Shown: in pieces, positions 8,002-16,898 of the stretch
Numbering within the stretch: the stretch's first letter is position 1
Layout: every line of letters begins with the position of its first letter
Assembly: GCF_003675325.1 (NCBI RefSeq)
Contig: NZ_CP033073.1
Coordinates: forward strand, 6,758,001 to 6,822,000
Reading direction: 5' to 3'
Length of the DNA stretch: 64,000 bases
DNA from: Streptomyces dangxiongensis
GTDB lineage: Bacteria > Actinomycetota > Actinomycetes > Streptomycetales > Streptomycetaceae
Made by a program: the position numbers and the translations under genes
Notes under the pieces: model-generated
Databases searched by the model: none
The model's input: only the letters and a program-made list of their open reading frames with translations
What the model was told of the DNA's origin: nothing

Positions 8002-8892
8002 TCATGCGGACTCCTCCTCGCGCAGCCGGGCCAGCACCGGCGCGAACGCCTCCATGCTCGGTTCCAGGACGGTCACGTACGAGAAGCCGAACCGTTCACG
8101 CTGCGCCCGCACCTTGGCGACCACGTCCTCCAGCGGACCGGCCAGCACGATGGGCAGGGCCAGGGCGTCGTCGAGGGTCAGCCGGGGCTGCCGCTCCAGC
8201 AGGGGCCTCAGCGCGGGCTCGGGGTCGTCGGCGACGGCCACCTGCTGGACCAGCAGGTTCAGCTCGGCGGGCGCCGGCCGGTCGGCGGCCAGCGCGCGGT
8301 AGCGGGCCACGCGCTCGTCCAGCTCGCCGGCGCCGAGCGGATCCAGTGAGCCGGGCGTCTTCCCCGGCCGGGCTCCGGTGAAGGCCGCGATGTCGGCGTG
8401 TTCGGCGGTCAGGCGCAGCATCCGGTCGCCGTTGGCGCCGATCAGCACCGGCACCCGGTCCTGGGCGGGCCGTGGCTGGTGCTCCGGGGAGCCGAGCAGC
8501 CGGTCCAGCTCCGCCACGGTGTGCCGCAGGCGGTCCACCCGTTCGCGCGGCGAACCGTAGGGCAGCCCGGCCGCCTCGTGTTCCGTCTGCACATAGCCGG
8601 TGCCGAGACCGAGTTCGAGCCGGCCGCCGGTCAGCGCGTCCGTGGTCGCCACCTCGCGGGCCAGCAACGCCGGGTTCCAGAAGCCCGCGTTGAGCACGAA
8701 CGTGCCGAGCCGGGGCCGCTCGGTCGCCTCGGCCGCCGCCACCAGGGCGGGGAACGGCGCGGTCATGCCGAGGTGGTCCGGGACGAGGATCACGTCGTAC
8801 CCCAGCTCCTCGGCCCGGCGGCACTTGGCGCGCCACTCGGCGGCGGGCGCGGGCGTGAGCAGGTTGACTCCGAAACGGAACGGGCGCGGCAT
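8002..8892 (-). CDS. LLM-class F420-dependent oxidoreductase
   Basis: A luciferase-like TIM-barrel enzyme of 296 residues that probably uses coenzyme F420. I chose the ATG at 8892 (MPRPFRFGVNLL) because GGGGAG lies seven bases upstream; longer starts extend into non-family sequence. Family landmarks are the first strand FRFGVN, the helix RAEELGYDVILVPDHLG, the GRLELGLGTGY segment with the non-prolyl cis peptide region, and VPVLIGANGDRML. The substrate is unknown; members reduce or oxidise secondary-metabolite and xenobiotic substrates. Confidence 0.88.
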   Translation of the reverse strand: MPRPFRFGVNLLTPAPAAEWRAKCRRAEELGYDVILVPDHLGMTAPFPALVAAAEATERPRLGTFVLNAGFWNPALLAREVATTDALTGGRLELGLGTGYVQTEHEAAGLPYGSPRERVDRLRHTVAELDRLLGSPEHQPRPAQDRVPVLIGANGDRMLRLTAEHADIAAFTGARPGKTPGSLDPLGAGELDERVARYRALAADRPAPAELNLLVQQVAVADDPEPALRPLLERQPRLTLDDALALPIVLAGPLEDVVAKVRAQRERFGFSYVTVLEPSMEAFAPVLARLREEESA

Positions 8893-9151
8893 GAACTCTC
8901 CCCAGGAGAAAACGACTTGAGCCGGTCCCGATTCCATCACGTCCGCGGTGAAGTGATCAGTCGAACCGATCAGCCGTAGTGAGCAGTCGAAGTCCCCCCT
9001 CCAAGTCCGCCCGCCACGCCCCCCCCCGCCACGCCCCCGCCACGCCCCCCGTCCGGGTCACCCGTCAGTGATCCGTCCGAGTCGTCCGTCGGGACGGTCA
9101 ACCGGAGCGATCAGCGGGCGTGAGGGATCGGCGAGCGGCCGGCCGACGGGG

Positions 9152-11719
9152 TCATTCGTGGGCGATCGCCGTCAGCACGTTCATCCGCGACGCACGCAGC
9201 GCCGGCAGCAGGGCCGCCACCACACCCACGACCGCCGAGCCGACCACGACCGCGACGATCGTGCCCCAGGGGATCGCCAGCGCCGTCAGCCCGCGCAGCG
9301 CCAGCACCTGCTGCATGCACACGCCCCACACGAGCCCCAGCGCCAGCCCCAGGACCGCACCGAACACCGCGATGACCACCGACTCCAGCCGGATCATCCG
9401 GCGAAGCTGCCGCCGGCTCAGCCCGACCGCCCGCAACAGCCCGATCTCCCGGGTCCGCTCCACCACCGACAGCGCCAGGGTGTTCACCACGCCGAGCACG
9501 GCGATGACGATCGCCAGCCCCAGCAGCGCGTACACGAGGTACAGCAGCACGGCGATCTGGCTGTGCACCAGCTCCTTGTAGTCGGCCTGGTTGCGCACCT
9601 GTACCTGCGGGAACGGCTTGAGCGCCCGCTCCAGCCGGGGCCGCAGGTCCGCCGGTCCCGTACCGGGGGCCGCGTTCACGTAGAGAGCGGAGTCCTGCCC
9701 GTTCGGCATGTACGTCCGCAGCGTCCCGAGGCCGAGGAGGACGCCGCCCTGGGTGCCGAAGGACTCGGCCGACTGCTGGGCCGTCAGCGCGCCGACGGTC
9801 AGCTCCGCCCGGCGACCGCCCGGGAACTCCACGGGCAGCACACTGCCGACCCGCACGCCGTGGTCCCGGGCGTAGTCGGCGTCCATCGCGAGGTGCCCGT
9901 CGGCCAGGGCCGCCGCCGAACCGCCCCGCGCGTAGGTGAGGTGCGCGACGTCGTCCAGGCCGGGGCCGTACCCGGTGGCGGTGGTCCTCACCCGCTCGCC
10001 GTCCGGCAGCCGTACGGCGACGGGGGTGAGCCGCTGGGCCACGACCAGCCCGGCACCGGGCGTCGCGGCCACCCGGTCGCCGATCTCCCCGGTGAACGGC
10101 GTGAAGTTGGCGCTCTGGACGACGAAGTCGGCGCCCAGCGTCCGGTCGATCTGCCGGTCGAAGGACGCCGACATCGAGGCGCTCGCCACCGACATCCCGC
10201 CCACCAGGGCCAGGCCCACCATCAGGGCCGCGGCCGTGGCACCGGTACGGCGCGGATTGCGCAGCGCGTTGCGCTGGCTCATCCGGCCGACCGGGCCGAA
10301 CAGCGCGGGGAAGGCCGAGCCCAGCACCCGGATCACCGGCCGCACCAGCAGCGGCCCGGCGACCACCGTCGCGACGAGGGTCAGCACCACACCGAGCCCC
10401 AGCAGGGAGGCCGCCAGCGCGGTCCGCGTGGCCGCCGCGCATCCGGCCAGCGCCGCCGCGCCGGCGGCCCCGACCACCGCCCCGGCGATCGCCCGGCCAC
10501 GCAACGACCTGCCCACGCCGGCGACCTCGGCATCCGCGAGCGCCGCCATCGGCGAGACGGCCGCGGCGCGCCGCGCCGGCAGATAGGCGGCCACTAAGGT
10601 CACGCCGAGCCCCACCACGTAGGCGGCGACGGGCGTAGCCCAGCCGATCACCATCCCGGTGCCCCTCAGGTTCATCCCGACCGCGCTGATCAGCCGGATC
10701 AGTCCGAAGGCCAGCCCGATCCCGGCGGCCAGACCGAGCGTCGAGCCGAACAGCCCCAGCAGCAGTGCCTCGGTGAGCACCGACCGCCGTACCTGCCGTC
10801 GGTCCGCGCCCAGCGCCCGGAGCAGGCCCAGTTCGCGGGTGCGCTGCGCGATCAGCATGGAGAACGTGTTGACGATCAGGAACACGCCGACGAGCAGGGC
10901 GACACCGGCGAACCCCAGCATCACGTACTTGATCACGTCGAGGAAGGTGCCGAGGTCCGCCGCGGCCGACTTGGCCTGCTCACCGGCGGTCCTCAGCGCG
11001 TACGTCCCGGTGCCGATCGCCGCTCCGATCCGCCGTCGGAGTTCCGCGTCGGACACCCCCTCGGCCGCGTCCACCGAGATGCCGGTGGCCCGCGCGGACG
11101 ATCCGAGCAGCTCCCGGCCGGCCACCGCCGGGTCCAGGTAGATGCGCGCCGCGCCCGGATTGGTCGTGGTGAAGGTGGCGATGCCGACGACCCGGACCCG
11201 GAAGGTGCCCGGCTGCGCCTGCACCGTCAGGGCGTCCCCGATCCGTACCTGCCGCCGGCCGGCCGTGTCCGCGTCCAGCAGCGCCTCGCCGGCCCCGCGC
11301 GGTGCGTGGCCGGAGGTCAGCCGCACCGGGCTGCGGCCGGTCGCGTACCAGGCACCGGCGACGGTGGGGGCGCCGGTGGTCGGGCCGACGGGCCTGTCGT
11401 GGCGGTCGACGACCACGACGTTCCGCACCGACACGTCCGCGCGGGCCGCCGCGACACCGGCGACCCTCGCCACCCGGTCCCGCAGCGCGGCCGGCACGGT
11501 CTGCACCGCGCCGCTCGCCCGGGCCGACCGCAGGTCCCCGCGCGGCTGGACCGTCACATCGGCGGCGGTGGAGGCGAACAGCCGGTCGAACGTGCGGGTG
11601 ACGGTGTCGGAGAAGATCAGGCTGCCGGCGACGAACGCCACGGACAGGACCACGGCCAGTGCGGACAGCGCCAGCCGCCCCTTGTGGGCGAGGAAGCTCC
11701 GCAGAGTCGCCCTGAGCAC
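9152..11719 (-). CDS. FtsX-like ABC transporter permease (MacB/LolE-like, duplicated)
   Basis: An 855-residue membrane protein with two FtsX-type permease halves: an N-terminal anchor (residues about 15-40), a large extracellular domain, a three-helix FtsX block around 265-395, then a second extracellular domain and a second three-helix block at the C-terminus ending in the RASRMNVLTAIAHE cytoplasmic helix. This architecture belongs to type VII ABC systems that do mechanotransmission rather than classical transport. The cognate ATPase gene ends three bases upstream, so they form an operon. Codon 375 (10597-10595) is TTA, making full-length protein bldA-dependent. The cargo is unknown. Confidence 0.92.
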   Translation of the reverse strand: MLRATLRSFLAHKGRLALSALAVVLSVAFVAGSLIFSDTVTRTFDRLFASTAADVTVQPRGDLRSARASGAVQTVPAALRDRVARVAGVAAARADVSVRNVVVVDRHDRPVGPTTGAPTVAGAWYATGRSPVRLTSGHAPRGAGEALLDADTAGRRQVRIGDALTVQAQPGTFRVRVVGIATFTTTNPGAARIYLDPAVAGRELLGSSARATGISVDAAEGVSDAELRRRIGAAIGTGTYALRTAGEQAKSAAADLGTFLDVIKYVMLGFAGVALLVGVFLIVNTFSMLIAQRTRELGLLRALGADRRQVRRSVLTEALLLGLFGSTLGLAAGIGLAFGLIRLISAVGMNLRGTGMVIGWATPVAAYVVGLGVTLVAAYLPARRAAAVSPMAALADAEVAGVGRSLRGRAIAGAVVGAAGAAALAGCAAATRTALAASLLGLGVVLTLVATVVAGPLLVRPVIRVLGSAFPALFGPVGRMSQRNALRNPRRTGATAAALMVGLALVGGMSVASASMSASFDRQIDRTLGADFVVQSANFTPFTGEIGDRVAATPGAGLVVAQRLTPVAVRLPDGERVRTTATGYGPGLDDVAHLTYARGGSAAALADGHLAMDADYARDHGVRVGSVLPVEFPGGRRAELTVGALTAQQSAESFGTQGGVLLGLGTLRTYMPNGQDSALYVNAAPGTGPADLRPRLERALKPFPQVQVRNQADYKELVHSQIAVLLYLVYALLGLAIVIAVLGVVNTLALSVVERTREIGLLRAVGLSRRQLRRMIRLESVVIAVFGAVLGLALGLVWGVCMQQVLALRGLTALAIPWGTIVAVVVGSAVVGVVAALLPALRASRMNVLTAIAHE

Positions 11720-11722
11720 CGG

Positions 11723-12631
11723 TCAGCCCTCCCCGGTCGTGCCGCCGGCGCCGGACCGGCCCGGAGACGCGCAGGGGTCGGCACCGGCCCGGTCCGGAGC
11801 CCCGCAGCCGCGGGGGTCGGTGCCCGACCGGCCCGGAGCGCCGTGGCCGCGGGGGTCGGCGGTCCGCGGACCTGCCGTGGGCAGGACGCGCATCCGCTCC
11901 AGCACGTTCTCCGCCGTCGGCCGGGCCATCCGGTCCACGATCCGCCCGTCGGCGAGGAAGAGCACGAGATCCGAGCGTGCGGCGGCGCCCGGATCGTGGG
12001 TGACCATGACGACCGTCTGATCGAGGTCGTCCACGGCGCCGCGCAGAAAGCCCAGCACCTCCCGCCCGGCCTGCGAGTCCAGGTTGCCGGTCGGCTCGTC
12101 GGCGAAGATCAGCTCGGGCCGGGAGGCCAGCGCCCGCGCGCACGCCACCCGCTGCTGCTGACCGCCCGACAGTTGCGCCGGCCGGTGCGTGAGGCGGTCC
12201 CGCAGCCCGAGGGTGTCGATGACCTGGTCCAGCCACCGCGCGTCGGGTTTCCGGCCCGCGATGTCCATCGGCAGGGTGATGTTCTCGGCGGCGGTCAGCG
12301 TGGGGATGAGGTTGAACGACTGGAACATGAACCCGATCCGGTCCCGCCGCAGCCGGGTCAGCTCCCGCTCCTTCAGCCCCGTGATCTCGGTGGTGCCGAG
12401 CCACACCCGGCCGGCCGAGACGGTGTCGAGGCCGGCGAGGCAGTGCATCAGCGTGGACTTCCCGGAACCCGACGGGCCCATCACGGCGGTGAAGCGGCCC
12501 CGCGCGATGTCCACGTCCACCGCGTCCAGGGCGAGCACGGCCGTCTCGCCGGAACCGTACGCCTTGGTCAGCCCCCGGGCGCGGGCCGCGACCCCGCCGT
12601 CCGGGGCGTGCTGCGCAGCAGGTGTCGACAC
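11723..12631 (-). CDS. ABC transporter ATPase, MacB/LolD type
   Basis: The ATPase partner of the following FtsX-like permease. Walker A GPSGSGKST at residues 52-60, Q-loop FMFQSFNLIPTLTA, signature LSGGQQQRVA, Walker B LIFADEPTGNLDS and the H-loop MVTHD are all intact. The last 50 or so residues are a Gly/Pro/Asp-rich tail with degenerate repeats (DPRGCGAPDRAG-like), matching GC-rich repeats at about 11750-11860; it is unlikely to be needed for ATP hydrolysis. It begins the two-gene operon. Confidence 0.93.
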   Translation of the reverse strand: MSTPAAQHAPDGGVAARARGLTKAYGSGETAVLALDAVDVDIARGRFTAVMGPSGSGKSTLMHCLAGLDTVSAGRVWLGTTEITGLKERELTRLRRDRIGFMFQSFNLIPTLTAAENITLPMDIAGRKPDARWLDQVIDTLGLRDRLTHRPAQLSGGQQQRVACARALASRPELIFADEPTGNLDSQAGREVLGFLRGAVDDLDQTVVMVTHDPGAAARSDLVLFLADGRIVDRMARPTAENVLERMRVLPTAGPRTADPRGHGAPGRSGTDPRGCGAPDRAGADPCASPGRSGAGGTTGEG

Positions 12632-12749
12632 GAGCGCCTCCCGGTCGCCGAACCGTCCGTTCCGGGCGAGCGTAAGGGACCCGCCGAGCAGGCGCAGCGC
12701 TTCCGTGCGCCCCTTGCCGCCGCTAGCATCCCGGCGCTAGCGTCGAGGG

Positions 12750-12992
12750 ATGGCGAAGACCCAGCTAAACGTGCGCGTGGACGAGGGCACCGCCCGCGCG
12801 GCCCGGGAGCGCGCCCTGGCCCGCGGCATGAGCGTGAACCGCTACATCGAAGAGCTGGTCAGACAGGACACCGGGGAGGCCGGCCGGACGTTCGTCGAGG
12901 CCGCCGCCGACTTCATGAAGCGGTACGAGTCCGCGTTCGCCGAGGAGTGCGCCGAACCCCGCCGCACCGACCACCGCGAAGACCGCGCCTGA
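12750..12992 (+). CDS. Ribbon-helix-helix protein, candidate antitoxin
   Basis: An 80-residue protein with a ribbon-helix-helix N-terminus: the DNA-contacting strand TQLNVRVDE (residues 3-11) and helices around ARAARERALARGMSVNRYIEELV. The C-terminal half is charged and may wrap a partner. It lies 16 bases upstream of a Fic-like protein on the same strand, the usual antitoxin-first order of toxin-antitoxin loci, and would be expected to bind its own promoter. Function is inferred from fold and context only. Confidence 0.7.
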   Translation: MAKTQLNVRVDEGTARAARERALARGMSVNRYIEELVRQDTGEAGRTFVEAAADFMKRYESAFAEECAEPRRTDHREDRA

Positions 12993-13008
12993 CTCTGAAG
13001 CCGATCCC

Positions 13009-13383
13009 TTGAACGACCTCCGCATCGACCTGGCCTGGCTCCTCATGCTCGCCGAACGGCAGACCCCCGGGGACCCGCAGGTCACCGACTGGGGCGCCCT
13101 CGTCGCCGCCGTCGCCCGGCACCGGGCCGAGATATTCGGCGTGCCGGTCTACGACACCCCGCACGCGCGGGCCGCGTCGCTGCTCCAACTGCTCATCCAC
13201 GTCCCGGCCCTGGAGCGGTCCAACGCCCTGTTCGCCTCGGCGGTCGCCTACGGCTACCTGGTGGCCAGTGGCGTCAAGGTCGTCACCACACCCGAGCAGG
13301 TCAGGGACCTCGCCCGACTCGTCAAGGACGGCACGGCGAGCGTCGACGACATCGCGAGGCAACTGCGCCGCTGGACCGGTTGA
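13009..13383 (+). CDS. Fic/Doc-like protein with degenerate active site
   Basis: A 124-residue all-helical protein, likely from the TTG at 13009, that resembles short Doc-type Fic toxins annotated in Streptomyces. Fic enzymes transfer AMP or phosphate using the motif HPFxxGN(K/G)R. Here the matching stretch appears to be HVPALERSNALFASAVAYGYL: a His is present, but the phosphate-gripping GNxR residues are not. If the alignment is right, the enzyme is inactive or has changed chemistry. The upstream ribbon-helix-helix gene is the probable partner. Confidence 0.6.
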   Translation: MNDLRIDLAWLLMLAERQTPGDPQVTDWGALVAAVARHRAEIFGVPVYDTPHARAASLLQLLIHVPALERSNALFASAVAYGYLVASGVKVVTTPEQVRDLARLVKDGTASVDDIARQLRRWTG

Positions 13384-13388
13384 CCCGC

Positions 13389-13550
13389 TGCGGACAGGGA
13401 CGGCCCGCTGGACCGGCCTGCGGCTCGGGACTGCCCGCTCGGACCGGCCTGCGGCTCGGGACTGCCCGCTCGGACCGGCTGACCGGCCCGCGGCTCGGGA
13501 CGGCCCGCTGGATCGGCTGACCGGCCCGCGGCTCGGGACGGCCCGGTCCC
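13389..13550. repeat. Imperfect 31-39 bp tandem repeats downstream of the Fic-like gene
   Basis: The core GCGGCTCGGGA recurs at 13420, 13451, 13490 and 13528, with the surrounding bases (CGGACCGGC and GGCCCGCTGGA-like blocks) also repeating. Spacing is 31, 39 and 38 bases. No gene is seen here; the array lies between the convergent ends of the Fic-like gene and bioD. Confidence 0.75.
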
Positions 13551-13615
13551 CGTGGGCCGACGCCCGCGCCACGGCCGGGTCTCCGAGAGCCGACGCCCCC
13601 GTGGCGCGAGCCCCG

Positions 13616-14332
13616 TTACGGTGCCTCGCGGATCTGGAACGCCTCCGCGTCCCACGTGCCGTCGAGGCGGGGGGCGAGCCAGGCCGGTGCCGCGGTGCGG
13701 AACTCGGTGGGCGCCAGTGAGCCGGCCCCGGCGGGCAGGGCGCCCAGGAGCGGGGCGTCGGCGACCTCCGGCAGGTCGGCCACGTTGCAGCGGGTGGCCA
13801 GGTCGGGGAAGCCGGGCCAGCTACCGATCACCACCCCGGCCAGGTCCAGTTCCCGGCGTCGCAGTTCGCGCGCCGTCAACTCCGTGGTGTTGAGCGTGCC
13901 GAGCCCGGCCTGCGCCACCACCAGCACCGGCGCGCCCAGCAGCCGGGCCGCGTCGGCCAGTGTGCCGCCGGCCGCGTCGAACCGGACGAGCAGCCCGCCC
14001 GCCCCCTCGACCAGTACCAGATCGTGCTCGGTGGCCAGTTTGGCGGCCCGCTCGGCGACCTCGTGCGGATGCACCGGCGCCCTCCCGGCCCGCCGGGCCG
14101 CCGTGCCCGGCGCCAACGGGTCCGGGTAGCGGGCGAGTTCGGCGGTCGTGACGGGACCGGCAAGCCGCGCGACCTCGTCGGCGTCCCCGCGTTCGTCCGG
14201 CCGTACGCCCGTCTGGGCGGCCTTCAGCACGGCCACCGAGCGCCCGGCCGCGAGCGCCGCGGCGGCGACGGCGGCGGTGGTGACGGTCTTGCCGACCTCC
14301 GTGCCCGTCCCCGTGATCACCAGTACCGGCAT
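13616..14332 (-). CDS. bioD: Dethiobiotin synthetase
   Basis: It closes the ureido ring of dethiobiotin from 7,8-diaminopelargonate, CO2 and ATP, the penultimate step of biotin synthesis. From the ATG at 14332 it has 238 residues. The P-loop GTGTEVGKT is at 8-16, the catalytic Lys segment LKAAQTG follows near 40, and the conserved VEGAGGLLV loop is near 115. It lies one base past the end of bioA on the same strand. It looks intact, although its substrate-producing neighbours bioA and bioF are damaged. Confidence 0.95.
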   Translation of the reverse strand: MPVLVITGTGTEVGKTVTTAAVAAAALAAGRSVAVLKAAQTGVRPDERGDADEVARLAGPVTTAELARYPDPLAPGTAARRAGRAPVHPHEVAERAAKLATEHDLVLVEGAGGLLVRFDAAGGTLADAARLLGAPVLVVAQAGLGTLNTTELTARELRRRELDLAGVVIGSWPGFPDLATRCNVADLPEVADAPLLGALPAGAGSLAPTEFRTAAPAWLAPRLDGTWDAEAFQIREAP

Positions 14333-14333
14333 C

Positions 14334-15598
14334 TCAACCCTCCCGCGCCGCGGCGCACACCGCGCGCGCGATCCGTGCCACGTCCTCGTCCGAGGTGACG
14401 TACGGCGGCATCGTGTAGACCAGGTCGCGGAACGGGCGCAGCCACACGCCCTCCCGCACGGCGGCGTCGGTGGCGGCCTCCATGTCGACCGCGTGGTCGA
14501 GCTGGACGACGCCGATGGCCCCGAGGACGCGGACGTCCCGCACCCCGGGCAGCTCGCGCGCCGGCGCCAGGCCCACCCGCAGGCCCGCCTCGATCCGCCG
14601 GACCTCCGCCTGCCAGTCCTGCCGCAGCAGCAGTTCGAGCGAGGCACAGGCGACGGCCGCCGCCAGCGGGTTGCCCATGAACGTCGGGCCGTGAGCGAGC
14701 ACCGGCACCTCGCCGCGCGAGATGCCGTCGGCGACCCGCGCGGTGCACAGGGTGGCCGCCATCGTCAGATAGCCGCCGGTCAGTGCCTTGCCGACGCACA
14801 TCACGTCCGGGCTGACGGCCGCGTGACCGGCAGCGAACAGCGCGCCGGTGCGCCCGAACCCGGTGGCGATCTCGTCGAACACCAGCAGCACGTCGTGCGC
14901 GTCGCACGCCTCGCGCAGCACCCGCAGATAGGCGGGGGAGTGGAAGCGCATGCCGCCGGCGCCCTGCACCACCGGCTCCACGATCACCGCGGCCAGCTCG
15001 TCCGCGTGCCGGGCGACCAGCTCGCGCAGCCGCTCCGCGTAGGACTCGTCGTACTCCGCGGGCGGCGCGTCGGCGAACACCTGGCGCGGGAGCACGCCGG
15101 TCCACAGCTCGTGCATCCCGCCCTCGGGGTCGCACACCGACATCGGCTGCCAGGTGTCCCCGTGGTAGCCGCCCCGCCAGGTCATCAGGCGCTGTTTGCC
15201 GGGCCGGCCGAGCGAACGCCAGTACTGGAGGCACATCTTCACCGCGACCTCCACCGACGGCACGGAGGAACCCACAGCTCTCGGCGACAGCGATGTCGAA
15301 AGAGCTTCGCGAGCCGGACGGCGGGCTCGTGGGTGAGCCCGCCGAACATGACGTGGCTCATCCGCCCGAGCTGCTCGCGCACGGCCTCGTTCAGCACCGG
15401 GTGGTTGTAGCCGTGGATGGCCGACCACCACGACGACATGCCGTCGACCAGCTCCCCGGAGCCGTCGGCCAGCCGCAGCCGGACCCCGCTCGCGGCCTCC
15501 ACCACGAGCGGCTCGGCACGTCCGGGCATCGGTCCGTACGGATGCCACACATGCCGCCGGTCCAGCTCCAGCAGTTCCGCCACGCCGAGGTCAGGCAT
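14334..15598 (-). pseudogene. bioA: Adenosylmethionine-8-amino-7-oxononanoate aminotransferase, frameshifted
   Basis: BioA is the PLP aminotransferase making 7,8-diaminopelargonate. The N-terminal frame (ATG 15598; [35 protein letters not shown]) runs normally to EPAVRLAKL, about residue 103. The frame is then lost. Family sequence resumes at [15 protein letters not shown] in another frame and continues to the end ([25 protein letters not shown], the PLP lysine in GKALTGG). About 47 bases lie between the two blocks where I expect about 63, and the DSGS motif that holds the PLP phosphate cannot be read. This is a small deletion with scrambling, not a single-base slip. Confidence 0.82.
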
Positions 15599-16751
15599 TG
15601 GGCGCGAGATCCGTCCCGGCGCCCCGGCGGCGGACGGCGACGAGGTCGGTCCGCGGCTCCCGCGCCGCCGGAGCGGTGGACGCGGCCGACCCGCACCCGC
15701 CGCCGTCGTGGCAGCCGCCGCCGTCCTCGTGGCAGCTCCCGGCGTCCGTCCGGTGCTCCGGCAGCGTCACCTCGCCGGCGCTCTCCACCTCGAACCCGGC
15801 GTCCGCGAGCATCTCCAGGTCGGCCTTGCCGGCCTGGCCCTCGCTGGTCAGGTAGTCGCCGAGGAAGATGGAGTTGGCCAGGTGCAGCGCGAGCGGCTGC
15901 ATCGTGCGCAGGTGCACCTCGCGGCCCCCCGCGATGCGGACCTCCACGTCCGGGCAGACGAACCGGACCATCGCGAGGATGCGCAAGCAGCGCTGCGGGG
16001 TGAGGTTCCACTCCTTGGCCAGCGGGGTTCCCTCGAACGGGATGAGGAAGTTCACCGGAACGGAGTCGGGGTCCAGTGCGCGCAGCGAGAAGACGACGTC
16101 GACGAGGTCCTCGTCCCTCTCGCCCATGCCGGCGATGAGACCCGAACAGGCGGACAGTCCGGCGGCGTGCGCCTTCTGCACCGTGTCCACCCGATCGGCG
16201 TACGTGTGGGTGGTGGTGATGTCCTCGTAGGTCGACTCCGAGGTGTTGAGGTTGTGGTTGTAGGCGTCCGCGCCGGCCTCGCGCAGCCGCTCGGCCTGGC
16301 CGTCGGAGAGCAGGCCGAGGCAGGCGCACACCTCGACGCCCTCGTGTCGCTCCTTGATGGCCTTGATGGTGTCCGAGACCCGGTCCACGTCCCGGTCCGT
16401 CGGACCCCGCCCGCTGGCCACCAGGCAGACCCGCTTGGCGCCGCCCGCGAGACCCGCGGCGGCGGCCTGGGAGGCCTCGTCCGGCTTGAGCCAGGTGTAC
16501 TTCAGGATGCCGGCCTCGGAGCCGAGCCGCTGGGAGCAGTAGGAGCAGTCCTCCGGGCACAGGCCCGACTTGAGGTTCACCAGATAGTTGAGTTTCACCC
16601 GTCGCCCGAACCAGTGCCGGCGCACCTTGCCGGCCGCGGCCACCACATCGAGCAGGTCGTCGTCGGAGGTGGCCAGAACGGCGAGTGCTTCCTCGCGGGT
16701 CGGCAGCTCGCGCCGAAGCCCCTTGTCCACCAGCGTGTTCAGCAGGTCCAT
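15591..16751 (-). CDS. bioB: Biotin synthase (radical SAM)
   Basis: It inserts sulfur into dethiobiotin using a radical-SAM 4Fe-4S cluster and a sacrificial 2Fe-2S cluster. The start is the ATG at 16751 ([16 protein letters not shown]). The cluster motif CPEDCSYC lies near residue 62, and the remaining barrel motifs ([34 protein letters not shown]) are intact. The 386-residue protein has a C-terminal extension with a His/Cys/Gly-rich run ([17 protein letters not shown]) that could bind metal. Its stop overlaps the start of bioA by eight bases. Confidence 0.95.
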   Translation of the reverse strand: MDLLNTLVDKGLRRELPTREEALAVLATSDDDLLDVVAAAGKVRRHWFGRRVKLNYLVNLKSGLCPEDCSYCSQRLGSEAGILKYTWLKPDEASQAAAAGLAGGAKRVCLVASGRGPTDRDVDRVSDTIKAIKERHEGVEVCACLGLLSDGQAERLREAGADAYNHNLNTSESTYEDITTTHTYADRVDTVQKAHAAGLSACSGLIAGMGERDEDLVDVVFSLRALDPDSVPVNFLIPFEGTPLAKEWNLTPQRCLRILAMVRFVCPDVEVRIAGGREVHLRTMQPLALHLANSIFLGDYLTSEGQAGKADLEMLADAGFEVESAGEVTLPEHRTDAGSCHEDGGGCHDGGGCGSAASTAPAAREPRTDLVAVRRRGAGTDLAPNA

Positions 16752-16819
16752 GAGGCCCGATCCTGTCCTACGGGACCGCCCGGGGCCAAGGAGAGTTTGC
16801 ACAACGGAGACGGTTCACG

Positions 16820-16837
16820 GTGTGGGTATTGCCACAC
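16820..16837. promoter_or_regulatory. Palindrome in the bioB-bioF divergent promoter
   Basis: GTGTGG and CCACAC are perfect inverted arms with a six-base spacer, in the 147-base gap between divergent bioB and bioF. Placement suits a biotin regulator operator. I do not recognise it as a BirA or BioQ consensus, so this is a candidate only. Confidence 0.4.
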
Positions 16838-16898
16838 ACTGGGTGGCTGGTCGTGCCGCTAAGGTCTGTCCGCTACCTACAAAAGCACCGGAGGACCC

